From Pseudomonas silvicola (GTDB lineage: Bacteria; Pseudomonadota; Gammaproteobacteria; Pseudomonadales; Pseudomonadaceae), in assembly GCF_026651855.1 (NCBI RefSeq), contig NZ_CP093280.1, forward strand, positions 1,342,001 to 1,406,000: a stretch of 64,000 nucleotides of DNA, in the 5' to 3' direction. The notes below the pieces were generated by a model. That model saw nothing but the letters and a program-made list of their open reading frames with translations. It was not told the DNA's origin and did no database searches. The position numbers and the translations under genes were made by a program. Every line of letters starts with the position of its first letter. Position 1 is the first letter of the stretch. Positions 29,531 to 39,117 of this stretch are shown here, piece by piece.

Positions 29531-30453
29531 GCACGCTACTGGCATTCCCCGGCCAGGGTGCTCAGCAACCCGGCATGCTCCATGGCCTGCCAGACCGTGG
29601 GCGGGTGCGGGAGTGCCTGGCCGAGGCGAGCGACGCCCTGGGCCAGTCGGTACTGGAGCTGGACAGTGCCAGCGCCCTGGCATCTACGCGTGCGGTGCAA
29701 CTGTGCCTGCTGGTGGCGGGGGTCGCCAGTGCGCGCCTGCTACTGGACGATGGGCCGGCGCCAGACTACGTCGCCGGGCTCTCCATCGGCGCTTACCCCG
29801 CGGCCGTGGTCAGCGGCGCCCTGGCTTTTGCCGACGCGGTGCGGTTGGTGGCGCTGCGCGGTGAGCTCATGCAGGCCGCCTACCCGCAGGGCTATGGCAT
29901 GACCGCCATTGTCGGGCTGGACCTGAGCCGCGTTGAACAGCTGCTCGCCGAAACCGAAGGGCCGGTGTACCTGGCCAATATCAATGCCGACAACCAGGTG
30001 GTGATCGCCGGCCGCGACGATACCATGGCCGCGGTAGCCAAGCGCGCGCGTGCCGAGGGCGCCGCCCTGGCCAAGCCGCTGGCGGTCAGCGTGCCGTCCC
30101 ACTGCGCCTTGCTGGCTGAGCCTGCCGCACGCCTGGCCGAAGCCTTTGCCGCTGTGCCGCTGCAGACACCGAAGCTGCGCTATCTCAGTGGCACCACTGC
30201 GCGGCCCATCGCCCAGCCGGGCAAGCTGCGCGACGACCTGGCCTTCAACATGTGCCGCGTCGTCGACTGGCGCGCGCTGGCGCGAACCGCCTTTGAGCGC
30301 GGCGTGCGCCTGCAGATCGAAATGCCGCCTGGCAGCGTGCTCACCGGGCTGGGACGCCGAGCGTTTGCCGAAGGCACCCTCATCGCTTTCCAGGGCGCAC
30401 GCCTGGATACCCTGCTAGCCCTGATGCAGGAGGAGGCCCACCGACCCCAATAG
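29527..30453 (+). CDS. mdcH: Malonate decarboxylase malonyl-CoA:ACP transacylase (epsilon subunit)
   Basis: A 308-residue acyltransferase of the FabD type that charges MdcC with malonyl groups, activating the enzyme. It has the FPGQGAQQPGML N-terminal motif, nucleophile Ser86 in GLSIGAY (GHSxG in FabD) and the catalytic His in SVPSHCALL. Its ATG overlaps the mdcG stop. It is the last enzymatic gene before the transporter pair. Confidence 0.93.
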   Translation: MSTLLAFPGQGAQQPGMLHGLPDRGRVRECLAEASDALGQSVLELDSASALASTRAVQLCLLVAGVASARLLLDDGPAPDYVAGLSIGAYPAAVVSGALAFADAVRLVALRGELMQAAYPQGYGMTAIVGLDLSRVEQLLAETEGPVYLANINADNQVVIAGRDDTMAAVAKRARAEGAALAKPLAVSVPSHCALLAEPAARLAEAFAAVPLQTPKLRYLSGTTARPIAQPGKLRDDLAFNMCRVVDWRALARTAFERGVRLQIEMPPGSVLTGLGRRAFAEGTLIAFQGARLDTLLALMQEEAHRPQ

Positions 30454-30515
30454 ACCCGCGACGTTTTCGAAGACAAGAACAACAACTTCGACTGTGCAAA
30501 CCGAGGACAACAATA

Positions 30516-30923
30516 ATGATTATTTACGGTGTGGCATTGCTGGCTATCTGCACCCTGGCCGGGGTCATCACGGGCGACATGCTTGGGGTGCTGCTGGGGG
30601 TGAAATCCAATGTGGGCGGCGTCGGGATCGCCATGATCCTGCTGATCTGCGCCCGCCTGTACATGGGCAGGCACGGCGGCCTGAGCAAGGACTGTGAGAT
30701 GGGCGTGGGCTTCTGGGGCGCGCTGTACATTCCGGTGGTGGTGGCCATGGCCGCCCAGCAGAACGTGGTCACCGCGCTGCACGGTGGCCCAGTGGCGGTG
30801 ATAGCGGCGATCGGCTCAGTGCTGATCTGCGGCGCCACCATTGCCCTCATCAGCCGAACCCACAAGGGCGAACCCTTGCCGCCCGAAGAGCCGGTAACGC
30901 CTCAACCGCTGGGGGCGCGCTGA
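30516..30923 (+). CDS. madL: Malonate transporter subunit MadL
   Basis: A 135-residue membrane protein with about four hydrophobic helices, beginning MIIYGVALLAICTLAGVITG. MadL and MadM together form a sodium- or proton-coupled malonate importer. Translation starts 62 bases after mdcH, and madM begins two bases after its stop. The C-terminal 20 residues are polar and Pro-rich. Confidence 0.92.
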   Translation: MIIYGVALLAICTLAGVITGDMLGVLLGVKSNVGGVGIAMILLICARLYMGRHGGLSKDCEMGVGFWGALYIPVVVAMAAQQNVVTALHGGPVAVIAAIGSVLICGATIALISRTHKGEPLPPEEPVTPQPLGAR

Positions 30924-30924
30924 T

Positions 30925-31692
30925 ATGTGGAGCCTCATCGAACATGCATTGGAGGCCAACGGCCTGGTCACCGCTTTTGCCTTCGTCGGCATCGTGATGT
31001 GGGTGTCGGTACAGCTGTCCAGGCGTCTCACGTTCGGCCGTGTCCATGGCTCTGCCTTCGCCATTGTCATCGGCCTGGTGCTGGCCTGGGTGGGCGGCAC
31101 GCTCACGGGCGGGCAGAAGGGCCTGGCTGATCTTTCGTTGTTTTCCGGTATCGGCTTGATGGGCGGGGCGATGCTGCGCGACTTCGCCATTGTCGCCACG
31201 GCGTTTGAAGTGCAGGCCACCGAAGCGCGCAAGGCGGGCTTCATTGGTGCCTTTTCGCTACTGCTGGGCACCCTGTTGCCATTCGTGTTCGGCTGCTGCG
31301 TGGCCTGGGTGTTCGGCTATCGCGATGCCGTGAGCATGACCACCATCGGCGCGGGGGCAGTGACCTATATCGTCGGGCCGGTGACCGGCGCCGCGATCGG
31401 TGCCAGTTCGGATGTTGTCGCGCTGTCGATCGCCACCGGGCTGATCAAGGCGATCCTGGTGATGGTGGGCACGCCCATGGCGGCACGCTGGATGGGGTTG
31501 GACAACCCGCGCTCGGCAATGGTGTTCGGTGGGTTGGCGGGAACGGTCAGCGGCGTGACCGCGGGGCTGGCGGCGACGGATCGGCGGTTGGTGCCCTATG
31601 GCGCATTGACGGCGACTTTCCACACCGGGCTCGGTTGCCTGCTGGGGCCTTCGGTGCTGTACCTGGCCGTGAGGGCGCTGGTAGGGGCGTAG
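30925..31692 (+). CDS. madM: Malonate transporter subunit MadM
   Basis: A 255-residue integral membrane protein with about seven helices, the larger half of the MadLM malonate importer. Conserved segments include GGTLTGGQKGLADLSLFSGI and VTYIVGPVTGAAIGASSDVV. It closes the operon and is convergent with mdcR, 30 bases between stops. Confidence 0.92.
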   Translation: MWSLIEHALEANGLVTAFAFVGIVMWVSVQLSRRLTFGRVHGSAFAIVIGLVLAWVGGTLTGGQKGLADLSLFSGIGLMGGAMLRDFAIVATAFEVQATEARKAGFIGAFSLLLGTLLPFVFGCCVAWVFGYRDAVSMTTIGAGAVTYIVGPVTGAAIGASSDVVALSIATGLIKAILVMVGTPMAARWMGLDNPRSAMVFGGLAGTVSGVTAGLAATDRRLVPYGALTATFHTGLGCLLGPSVLYLAVRALVGA

Positions 31693-31722
31693 CTGCTGGC
31701 CTACCCCCATGGGAGCTGCCAT

Positions 31723-32637
31723 TCAACCCAATCGGTTGGCGTACATGCGGCATTCGGCGAGCAGCGCCAGCAGGTTAGGGTCACGCTCCTTGGCCTTGAG
31801 AAATACCACACCGATGTGTTGTTGCAGGTGGTAGCGCGCCTGCAATGGCACCAGCCGCACACGGGTTTCATACACCGCCGCCACGCGCCCCGGCAGCAAC
31901 GCGTAACCTACCCCCGAACTGACCATGCTCAGCAGCGTGAAGATATCGTTGACCTGCATCGCCACCTTGGGCTCGAAACCGGCCTGCTGAAACACGCGTA
32001 CCCCGTCCTGGTGGGTAGCGAAGCCCTGGGTCAGGGTGATGAAGGTGTCTTCGCGCAGGTCGGCCAGGTCTACTTCGCTGCGCCCGGCAAATGGCGAATC
32101 AGCCGGGGTGGCGAGGAAAATATCGTCCGAGAACAGCGGCAATTGCTCGCAGTCCGGGTCGCTGATGCTTTCATCCAGTGACACCAGGATGGCATCCACC
32201 TCCATGTTCTTGAGCTTGTACAACAGGTCGATGTTGGAGCCCAGGATCAGGTCGATATTCAGTTCGCTGCGCCGCAGCTTGAGGCCCATGATCAACTGGG
32301 GCACGGTCTTCACCGTCAGGGAATAAAGCGACCCCAGCCTAAAACGCTCGGCCGAGAAGCCGGCCGCCTCGCGGGTCAGGCGTACTGCGCCAAGCACATC
32401 CTGCACCAGCTTCTGCGCGTGCTCTTCCAGCACATAGGCACTTTCCAGCGGTGTCAGGTTGCGCCCCTCATGCTTGAACAGCGGGCAGCGAAGGGCACTT
32501 TCCAGGGAGTGAATGGCGCGGTGCACACTGACATTGCTGGTGCAAAGCTCCGCCGCCGCACGGCCCAGATTGCCGGTGCGCATGAAGGCCAGGAATATTT
32601 CCAGCTTCTTCAAGGTCAACTCTTCGTCGATCAACAT
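31723..32637 (-). CDS. mdcR: LysR-family regulator of malonate use (MdcR type)
   Basis: A 304-residue LysR-type regulator. The N-terminal helix-turn-helix (residues 8-65) contains GNLGRAAAELCTSNVSVHRA, followed by a periplasmic-binding-like effector domain (about 90-295). Its placement at the end of the mdc/mad cluster matches MdcR, which activates malonate decarboxylase genes with malonate as inducer. The ATG at 32637 (MLIDEELTLKKLEIFLAF) is chosen over an upstream in-frame codon that adds 28 unrelated residues. Confidence 0.88.
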   Translation of the reverse strand: MLIDEELTLKKLEIFLAFMRTGNLGRAAAELCTSNVSVHRAIHSLESALRCPLFKHEGRNLTPLESAYVLEEHAQKLVQDVLGAVRLTREAAGFSAERFRLGSLYSLTVKTVPQLIMGLKLRRSELNIDLILGSNIDLLYKLKNMEVDAILVSLDESISDPDCEQLPLFSDDIFLATPADSPFAGRSEVDLADLREDTFITLTQGFATHQDGVRVFQQAGFEPKVAMQVNDIFTLLSMVSSGVGYALLPGRVAAVYETRVRLVPLQARYHLQQHIGVVFLKAKERDPNLLALLAECRMYANRLG

Positions 32638-32719
32638 GGCACGAGCTCTGGTAGGGTAGGAGAGGATTGTGCCTGAGACGGCATTATCGACCCAATGGAA
32701 ACCAAGGAGAAACGACTGC

Positions 32720-33337
32720 ATGTATCACGGCGAACGGTTCAACGCCTGGACACACCTGGTCGGTGCCGTGCTGGCTTCAATTGGCGCAGTATGGATGCTG
32801 GTGCTGGCAAGTCTTCAGGGGGATGCCTGGAAGATCGTCAGCATGGCGATCTACGGGGTCACCCTGGTGACGCTCTACAGCGCCTCCACGGTTTACCACA
32901 GCGTGCGAGGGCGCGCGAAAGTGATCATGCAAAAAGTTGATCATTTTTCGATCTACCTGCTGATCGCCGGCAGCTACACACCGTTCTGCCTGGTGACGCT
33001 GCGCGGCCCCTGGGGCTGGACGCTGTTCGGAATCGTCTGGGGGCTGGCGGTGATCGGCATGCTCCAGGAAATAAAACCGCGCTCGGAAGCGCGGGTATTG
33101 TCCATCATCATCTACGCCGTAATGGGCTGGATCGTGCTGGTGGCGGTCAAGCCACTGCTGGCCACCCTGGGCACTGCCGGGTTCACCTGGCTGGCCACCG
33201 GCGGGGTGTTGTACACCGTGGGCATCATCTTTTTCGCCTATGACAGGCGCTTCCGCCACTGGCACGGCATCTGGCACCTGTTCGTGATCGCCGGCAGCCT
33301 TCTGCATTTCGTGGCGGTGTTCTTCTACGTGCTTTAG
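32720..33337 (+). CDS. trhA: Hemolysin III/TrhA family membrane protein
   Basis: A 205-residue, seven-helix membrane protein of the PAQR superfamily. Family-specific polar residues are visible in ASTVYHS, DHFSIYLLIAGSYTPF and HGIWHLFVIAGSLLHF. In E. coli the homologue affects membrane energetics; the hemolysin name is historical. The ATG at 32720 follows AAGGAG by about ten bases. It overlaps the convergent rsmE stop by four bases. Confidence 0.9.
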   Translation: MYHGERFNAWTHLVGAVLASIGAVWMLVLASLQGDAWKIVSMAIYGVTLVTLYSASTVYHSVRGRAKVIMQKVDHFSIYLLIAGSYTPFCLVTLRGPWGWTLFGIVWGLAVIGMLQEIKPRSEARVLSIIIYAVMGWIVLVAVKPLLATLGTAGFTWLATGGVLYTVGIIFFAYDRRFRHWHGIWHLFVIAGSLLHFVAVFFYVL

Positions 33338-34053
33338 AAATCGCCCCATAACTGCTGGGCGACCGCCAACGCCACCACCGGCGCCGTTTCGGTACGCAGC
33401 ACCCGCGGGCCGAGGCGCGCCGAATGGAAGCCTGCCGTCTGAGCCTGGCTGACCTCGGCGTCTGCCAGGCCGCCTTCGGGCCCGATCAGGAACGCCAGAG
33501 TGGCTGGCCTGGCATGGCTCACCAAAGGTTCGGCCACCGGGTGCAGCACCAGTTTAAGTTCCGCGTCGCAGGTTTTGAGCCATTCGCTGAGCAGCAGTGG
33601 CGGGTGAATGACCGGCACCGTGGAGCGCCCGCACTGTTCGCAAGCGCTGACGGCGATCTGCTGCCAGTGGGCCTGGCGCTTTTCCGCGCGTTCGTCCTTG
33701 AGGCGCACTTCGCAGCGCTCGCTGATGATCGGGGTGATCTCGCTGACGCCCAGTTCAGTGGCCTTCTGGATGGCCCAGTCCATGCGTTCGCCACGGGACA
33801 GGCCCTGGCCGAGGTGGATCTTGAGGCTGGACGGGGGCTGGCCGGCGAAGGCCTCGTCCAGTTGCACGCGCACGCGCTTCTTGCCGACTTCCAGCAGCGC
33901 GCCGCGGTACTCCTGGCCTGAACCGTCGAACAGCTGCACGGCGTCGCCCTCGGCCATGCGCAGCACGCGGCCGATGTAGTGGGCCTGGGCCTCGGGCAGC
34001 TCGTGCTCGCCCAGGCTCAGGGGCGCATCAATGTAAAAGCGGGAAAGTCTCAT
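33334..34053 (-). CDS. rsmE: 16S rRNA (uracil1498-N3)-methyltransferase
   Basis: A 239-residue SPOUT-class methyltransferase. The N-terminal PUA-like domain begins MRLSRFYIDAPLSLGEHELP. The SPOUT knot is marked by LAFLIGPEGGLADAEV and LGPRVLRTETAPVVAL, which bind SAM. It methylates U1498 in the decoding region of 16S rRNA. It lies 41 bases downstream of bioA on the same strand. Confidence 0.95.
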   Translation of the reverse strand: MRLSRFYIDAPLSLGEHELPEAQAHYIGRVLRMAEGDAVQLFDGSGQEYRGALLEVGKKRVRVQLDEAFAGQPPSSLKIHLGQGLSRGERMDWAIQKATELGVSEITPIISERCEVRLKDERAEKRQAHWQQIAVSACEQCGRSTVPVIHPPLLLSEWLKTCDAELKLVLHPVAEPLVSHARPATLAFLIGPEGGLADAEVSQAQTAGFHSARLGPRVLRTETAPVVALAVAQQLWGDF

Positions 34054-34094
34054 GGAGTGTCTCGAATCTGTTGGTGGGGCCGGGTAGAGGGCTA

Positions 34095-35501
34095 CTAGCC
34101 CGGGTCGCGGAAGTCGGGGTGGAAGTCGCTCGGCACGGCCACGCTGACGCTGGTGCGGGTGGCGATGTCGATGCCTTCACTGGCCACTTCGGCGAGGAAG
34201 TCGATCTGCTCCGGGGTAATGACGTAAGGCGGCAGGAAATACACCACGCTACCCAGGGGGCGCAGCAGGGCACCGCGGGTCAGGGCGTGGTTGAACACCT
34301 GCAGGCCGCGGCGTTCCTGCCAGGGGTAGGCGGCCTTGCTGGCCTTGTCCTGGACCATCTCGATGGCCAGTACCATGCCGGTCTGGCGAATCTCCGAGAC
34401 GTGGTCGTGGTCGGCCAGGTGCGCGGTGGCGCTGGCCATGCGCGCAGCCAGGGCCTGGTTGTTCTCGATGACGTTGTCCTGCTCGAAGATATCCAGCGTG
34501 GCCAGGGCCGCCGCGCATGCCAGCGGGTTGCCGGTGTAGCTGTGCGAGTGCAGGAAGGCGCGCAGGGTGGGGTACTCGTCGTAGAAGGCGCTGTACACGT
34601 CGTCGGTGGTCAGGCACGCGGCCAGGGGCAGGTAGCCGCCGGTGAGGGCCTTGGACAAGCACAGGAAGTCCGGGCGGATGCCGGCCTGCTCGCAGGCGAA
34701 CATGGTGCCGGTGCGGCCGAAGCCCACGGCGATCTCGTCGTGGATCAGGTGCACGTTGTAGCGGTCGCAGGCTTCGCGCAGCAGCTTGAGGTACACCGGG
34801 TGGTACATGCGCATGCCACCGGCCCCCTGGATCAGCGGCTCGACGATGACGGCGGCGACACTGTCATGGTTCTCCGCCAGGGTCTGCTCCATGGCCTGGA
34901 ACATGTGCCGCGAATGTTCTTCCCAGCTCATGCCCTCGGGGCGCAGGTAGCAGTCGGGGCTCGGCACCTTGAGGGTGTCCAGCAGCAGTGCCTTGTAGGT
35001 CTCGGTGAACAGCGGCACATCGCCGACGGCCATGGCGGCGATGGTCTCGCCGTGGTAGCTGTTGGTCAGGGTGACAAAGCGCTTCTTGTTCGGCTGGCCG
35101 CGGTTGACCCAGTAGTGGAAGCTCATCTTCAGCGCCACTTCGATGCAGGACGAACCGTTATCGGCGTAGAACACCCGGTTCAGGCCTTCGGGGGTCATCT
35201 TGACCAGGCGCTCGGACAGCTCGATCACCGGCTGGTGGCTGAAGCCGGCGAGGATCACGTGCTCCAACTGGTCGACCTGGTCCTTGATGCGCTGGTTGAT
35301 GCGCGGGTTGGCGTGGCCGAACACGTTTACCCACCATGAGCTGACGGCGTCCAGGTAGCGCTTGCCTTCGAAGTCTTCCAGCCAGACGCCTTCACCGCGT
35401 TTGATCGGGATCAGCGGCAGTTGCTCGTGGTCTTTCATTTGGGTGCAGGGGTGCCACAGGACCTTGAGGTCGCGTTGCATCCACTGGTTGTTGAGGCCCA
35501 T
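34095..35501 (-). CDS. bioA: Adenosylmethionine-8-amino-7-oxononanoate aminotransferase
   Basis: A class III PLP aminotransferase of 468 residues in biotin synthesis that uses SAM as amino donor. It starts MGLNNQWMQRDLKVLWHPCT at 35501, after AGGAGAG. The substrate-site motif HPCTQMKDHE, the GSSCIEVALKMSF segment and the PLP lysine in LCLSKALTGGYLPLA are present. The other biotin genes are not in this window, as is normal for Pseudomonas, where bioA is unlinked. Confidence 0.95.
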   Translation of the reverse strand: MGLNNQWMQRDLKVLWHPCTQMKDHEQLPLIPIKRGEGVWLEDFEGKRYLDAVSSWWVNVFGHANPRINQRIKDQVDQLEHVILAGFSHQPVIELSERLVKMTPEGLNRVFYADNGSSCIEVALKMSFHYWVNRGQPNKKRFVTLTNSYHGETIAAMAVGDVPLFTETYKALLLDTLKVPSPDCYLRPEGMSWEEHSRHMFQAMEQTLAENHDSVAAVIVEPLIQGAGGMRMYHPVYLKLLREACDRYNVHLIHDEIAVGFGRTGTMFACEQAGIRPDFLCLSKALTGGYLPLAACLTTDDVYSAFYDEYPTLRAFLHSHSYTGNPLACAAALATLDIFEQDNVIENNQALAARMASATAHLADHDHVSEIRQTGMVLAIEMVQDKASKAAYPWQERRGLQVFNHALTRGALLRPLGSVVYFLPPYVITPEQIDFLAEVASEGIDIATRTSVSVAVPSDFHPDFRDPG

Positions 35502-35753
35502 TTTCTCTCTCCTGGCAGCGGCGTGGTCGCCATGCTCGGCAAACAATCGCGCAAGCCTATGCAATGGCTGCTTTCGGGGCAACCGCCAACCATGAAACCT
35601 TGATGATCGGCCACGTCGCGGTGTTAACGATCGCTTAACGCTTTACGTCTATGGTATTGCATCGTGTATTTCGATATTTCAAAGCGAAATTTTCCGCTTT
35701 AATTCGATAGATAAAAAGCTAGTCTTTGTATCAGAACTTACAGGGTGACCGTG
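35502..35753. other. Divergent bioA/cytochrome b561 regulatory region
   Basis: This 252-base gap is markedly AT-rich between 35630 and 35740. It contains GTTAA at 35621-35625 opposed to TTAAC at 35634-35638, and an inverted repeat AAAGCG (35681-35686)/CGCTTT (35695-35700) flanked by TCGA on both sides. These are plausible operator or promoter elements for the cytochrome b561-yceI pair; none is assigned to a known regulator. Confidence 0.55.
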
Positions 35754-36305
35754 ATGCAGTTACGCAACTCAACTTCCCGCTACGGCTGGGTCAGCATGGT
35801 CCTGCACTGGGGCGTGGCGCTGGCGGTATTCGGTTTGTTCGCCCTGGGCCTGTGGATGGTTGACCTGGGGTACTACGACCCATGGCGCAAGGCTGGCCCC
35901 GACCTGCACAAAAGCATCGGCCTGACGCTGTTCCTGTTCATGGTGTTGCGCGTGGTCTGGCGCTTCATCAGCCCACCGCCGCCGCCTCCACCTACCCAGG
36001 GCCGGTTGACGCGTATCGCTGCAAAACTGGGGCATGCCTTCCTTTACCTGGACCTGTTCCTGGTGATGGCGGCCGGTTACCTGATCTCCACGGCTGATGG
36101 CGTGGGAATTCCGGTGTTCGGCCTGTTCGAAGTACCCGCGCTGGTCAGCGGGCTGCCCAACCAGGCGGAAACCGCAGGCGACGTGCACCTTTACCTGGCC
36201 TGGATCCTGGTGATCTTTGCTGTACTCCATGGCCTGGCTGCGCTCAAGCACCACTTTATCGACCGTGACGCGACCCTGGTACGCATGCTGGGACGCAAAG
36301 CCTGA
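35754..36305 (+). CDS. Cytochrome b561 family protein
   Basis: A 183-residue membrane protein with four helices and conserved histidines for two b-type haems (VLHWGVAL, DLHKSIGL, AGDVHLYL and GLAALKHHF). These proteins shuttle electrons between quinones and periplasmic partners. The start MQLRNSTSRYGW at 35754 is preferred over GTG 35745. yceI follows 30 bases later, a pairing that is very common and suggests joint work in the envelope. Confidence 0.9.
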   Translation: MQLRNSTSRYGWVSMVLHWGVALAVFGLFALGLWMVDLGYYDPWRKAGPDLHKSIGLTLFLFMVLRVVWRFISPPPPPPPTQGRLTRIAAKLGHAFLYLDLFLVMAAGYLISTADGVGIPVFGLFEVPALVSGLPNQAETAGDVHLYLAWILVIFAVLHGLAALKHHFIDRDATLVRMLGRKA

Positions 36306-36335
36306 ACCTCAACTCAATCCCAAGGAATATTGCAC

Positions 36336-36932
36336 ATGTTGAAGAAGACACTGGCCGCTCTGGCTCTGGGTACCGCACTGCTGACGGCCGGCCAGGCCAT
36401 GGCTGCTGACTACACCATCGACAAGGAAGGCAACCATGCCTTCATCAATTTCAAGATCAGCCACCTGGGCTACAGCTTCATCTACGGTACGTTCAAGGAC
36501 TGGACCGGTACCTTCAGCTTCGACGCCGCCAAGCCTGAAGACAGCAAGATCAGCATCACCCTGAACACCAAGAGCGTGGACACCAACCACGCTGAGCGTG
36601 ACAAGCACATCCAGAGCAAGGACTTCCTGGAAACCGACAAGTACCCGACGGCTACGTTCGTCTCCACCAGCGTCAAGCCAACCGGCAAGAATGCTGATGG
36701 CAAGCTGACCGCCGACGTGACCGGTGACCTGACCCTGCACGGTGTGACCAAGCCAGTCGTGGTCAAGACCGTGTTCCTGGGTGAAGGCAAAGACCCATGG
36801 GGCGGCTACCGCGCCGGCTTTGAAGGCACTACCACCATCAAGCGCTCTGATTTCGGCAAGATGATGGACTTGGGCCCGCAGTCCGACACCCTGACCCTGG
36901 ACATCACCTTCGAGGGCGTGCAGAAGAAGTAA
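36336..36932 (+). CDS. YceI family periplasmic lipocalin-like protein
   Basis: A 198-residue secreted protein. The signal peptide [20 protein letters not shown] ends at AMA-A, about residue 23. The YceI beta-barrel follows, with [20 protein letters not shown] and [16 protein letters not shown]. Family members bind polyisoprenoid or amphipathic lipids. AAGGA precedes the ATG by nine bases. It is followed by a strong intrinsic terminator and probably cotranscribed with cytochrome b561. Confidence 0.93.
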   Translation: MLKKTLAALALGTALLTAGQAMAADYTIDKEGNHAFINFKISHLGYSFIYGTFKDWTGTFSFDAAKPEDSKISITLNTKSVDTNHAERDKHIQSKDFLETDKYPTATFVSTSVKPTGKNADGKLTADVTGDLTLHGVTKPVVVKTVFLGEGKDPWGGYRAGFEGTTTIKRSDFGKMMDLGPQSDTLTLDITFEGVQKK

Positions 36933-36943
36933 TTTCTTCAGGC

Positions 36944-36979
36944 ACAAAAAAACCGCAGCCAATGGCTGCGGTTTTTTTT
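36944..36979. terminator. Bidirectional intrinsic terminator between yceI and rhlE
   Basis: A hairpin AACCGCAGCC-AAT-GGCTGCGGTT is flanked by an A-run on the left and eight T on the right, so it can end transcription of yceI from the left and rhlE from the right. Confidence 0.95.
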
Positions 36980-36983
36980 GGAC

Positions 36984-38897
36984 TCAACCTTCGCGGTTAC
37001 GCGTCAGCAGCGCTGGCTTTTCACCGTTGCGGCGGCTCGGCAGCGACTCCAGCTGTTCCAGCTGCTCGGCAGTCGGGAAGCGATCGATCTTCGATTCCTT
37101 GTGCACGATGCGCGGCTGGTTCTGCGGTGCGCGCGAGTTGCTCACGGCCGGTTCCTGACGAGGTTGCTCGTCACGGGCCGGTCGACGGTTGCGGCCGCCG
37201 CCATTGTTGTCGCGGCGTGGCTGGCCGTCACGGGCGCCACCACCATTGCTGCGCGGGCCGTTACGCTTGTCACCGGCCGGTTTGCCAGCGGCTGGCGTGT
37301 TGCGCGGCGTGCCCTGGCGGGCCGGGCGCGGCCCCGAAGCCGGAGCCGCGCCGCCTGCTGGTGCCGGAGCACCTGGGCGGCGGTTACGGCCCTGGTTCTT
37401 GTTCTGGTAAGGGCTGACGTAGTCGGCACGGTTACCAAAGTTGTCCACTTCGTCATCCAGGAACTCGTCCGGCGCGCGGTCGGCAGGAGCTACCGGCGGC
37501 TTTGGAGTGGACTGGGCCTGACGCGGCTTCTGGTCACGGGGTTGGCGTTCAGAACGCGCCCCGGCGGGCTTTTCCTTGCCTTGCTCCTTACCTTGTTCCT
37601 TGGCCTTCTCGCGGCCCTTGTCCTTGCCTTTGTCCTTGCGGCCAGCACCGTTGCTGGCGTTGGCACCGTCACCACGCGGGCCACGGGCGTTGCGCGGGGC
37701 GTTGGCCTGCGGGCGCTCGCGCACCTCGGGCTTCTCGGCCTCCACGGCATTGATGTCGAAGCCCATCAGGTCGCCGTCAGGGATTTTCTGCTTGGTCATG
37801 CGCTCAATGCTCTTGAGCAGCTTTTCCTCGTCCGGGGCGACCAGCGAGATAGCCTCGCCGCTGCGACCGGCCCGGCCGGTACGGCCGATACGGTGCACGT
37901 AGTCTTCATCGACGTTGGGCAGCTCGAAGTTCACCACGTGCGGCAACTGGTCGATGTCCAGGCCGCGGGCAGCGATGTCGGTGGCGACCATGATGCGCAC
38001 GGCACCGGCCTTGAAGTCGGCCAGGGCTTTGGTGCGGGCGTTCTGGCTCTTGTTGCCGTGGATGGCAACGGCGCTCAGGCCGTGCTTTTCCAGGTACTCG
38101 GCCAGGCGGTTGGCGCCATGCTTGGTGCGCGTGAACACCAGTACCTGTTCCCAGGCACCCAGGGTGATCAGGTGAGCCAGCAGTGAACGCTTGTGGGCGG
38201 CAGGCAGGCGGTAGACCCGTTGCTCGATGCGCTCCACCGTGGTGTTGGGCGGCGTGACTTCGATGCGCTCTGGGTTGTGCAGCAGCTTGCCGGCAAGGTC
38301 GGTGATGTCCTTGGAGAAAGTGGCCGAGAACAGCAGGTTCTGGCGCTTGGCCGGCAGGCGTGCCAGCACTTTCTTGACGTCATGGACGAAGCCCATGTCG
38401 AGCATGCGGTCGGCTTCGTCCAGCACGAGGATTTCCACGTGGGAGAGGTCGACGCTGCCCTGGCCGCACAGGTCGAGCAGGCGGCCGGGGCAGGCCACCA
38501 GAACGTCGACGCCGCGGGCCATGGCCTGCACCTGTGGGTTCATGCCGACGCCGCCGAAGATGCAGGTGCTGACGAACTTCAGGTCGCGAGCATAGATCTT
38601 GAAGCTGTCATGCACCTGGGCCGCCAGCTCGCGAGTGGGGGTCAGCACCAGCACGCGCGGTTGGCGCGGGCCATGACGCTGGGATTTGTCCGGGTGACCG
38701 TTGGGAAACAGCCGTTCCAGGATCGGAAGGGCGAAACCACCGGTTTTACCTGTACCTGTCTGTGCCGCGACCATCAGGTCACGACCTTGCAACACGGCGG
38801 GAATAGCCCGCTGTTGCACCGGAGTAGGCTGGGTATAGCCCGCCGCCTCGATGGCGCGGACTAAAGCCTCGGAGAGACCGAGGGAAGCAAAGGACAT
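36984..38897 (-). CDS. rhlE: DEAD-box RNA helicase RhlE
   Basis: A 637-residue ATP-dependent RNA helicase. The core (residues 1-385) has Q motif [12 protein letters not shown], Walker A AQTGTGKT (Lys51), DEAD (VLDEADRML), SATFS and [13 protein letters not shown]. The C-terminal 250 residues are low-complexity, rich in Arg, Gly, Asn, Pro and Lys, with RG-type repeats probably for RNA binding or condensate formation. The start [17 protein letters not shown] at 38897 matches the family; the upstream frame adds 21 unrelated residues. Confidence 0.93.
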   Translation of the reverse strand: MSFASLGLSEALVRAIEAAGYTQPTPVQQRAIPAVLQGRDLMVAAQTGTGKTGGFALPILERLFPNGHPDKSQRHGPRQPRVLVLTPTRELAAQVHDSFKIYARDLKFVSTCIFGGVGMNPQVQAMARGVDVLVACPGRLLDLCGQGSVDLSHVEILVLDEADRMLDMGFVHDVKKVLARLPAKRQNLLFSATFSKDITDLAGKLLHNPERIEVTPPNTTVERIEQRVYRLPAAHKRSLLAHLITLGAWEQVLVFTRTKHGANRLAEYLEKHGLSAVAIHGNKSQNARTKALADFKAGAVRIMVATDIAARGLDIDQLPHVVNFELPNVDEDYVHRIGRTGRAGRSGEAISLVAPDEEKLLKSIERMTKQKIPDGDLMGFDINAVEAEKPEVRERPQANAPRNARGPRGDGANASNGAGRKDKGKDKGREKAKEQGKEQGKEKPAGARSERQPRDQKPRQAQSTPKPPVAPADRAPDEFLDDEVDNFGNRADYVSPYQNKNQGRNRRPGAPAPAGGAAPASGPRPARQGTPRNTPAAGKPAGDKRNGPRSNGGGARDGQPRRDNNGGGRNRRPARDEQPRQEPAVSNSRAPQNQPRIVHKESKIDRFPTAEQLEQLESLPSRRNGEKPALLTRNREG

Positions 38898-39117
38898 GAG
38901 TAATCCTGTTCTAGTGAGGGCTTTGCCCAATGGGAATCTTGCCTGGCGCGACGGGTGCACGAGGGCACTATCGCGTCCGGTCCTGCCGGGCCTTCAATGC
39001 GCATCCGGACCTCGCTGAGCGGGCATGAGCCGGGCAGTCGAGCGGGTCGGGGTGCCTTTTGCAAGGCCGGGCGTCCGGGCGTAAGCCTGGCGGGAAGGTC
39101 GGAGTATAACAGAGCAA

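Noticed and set aside
36330..36335. TTG start for yceI six bases upstream of the ATG
   Set aside because: The ATG at 36336 is better spaced from AAGGA and gives a normal signal peptide.
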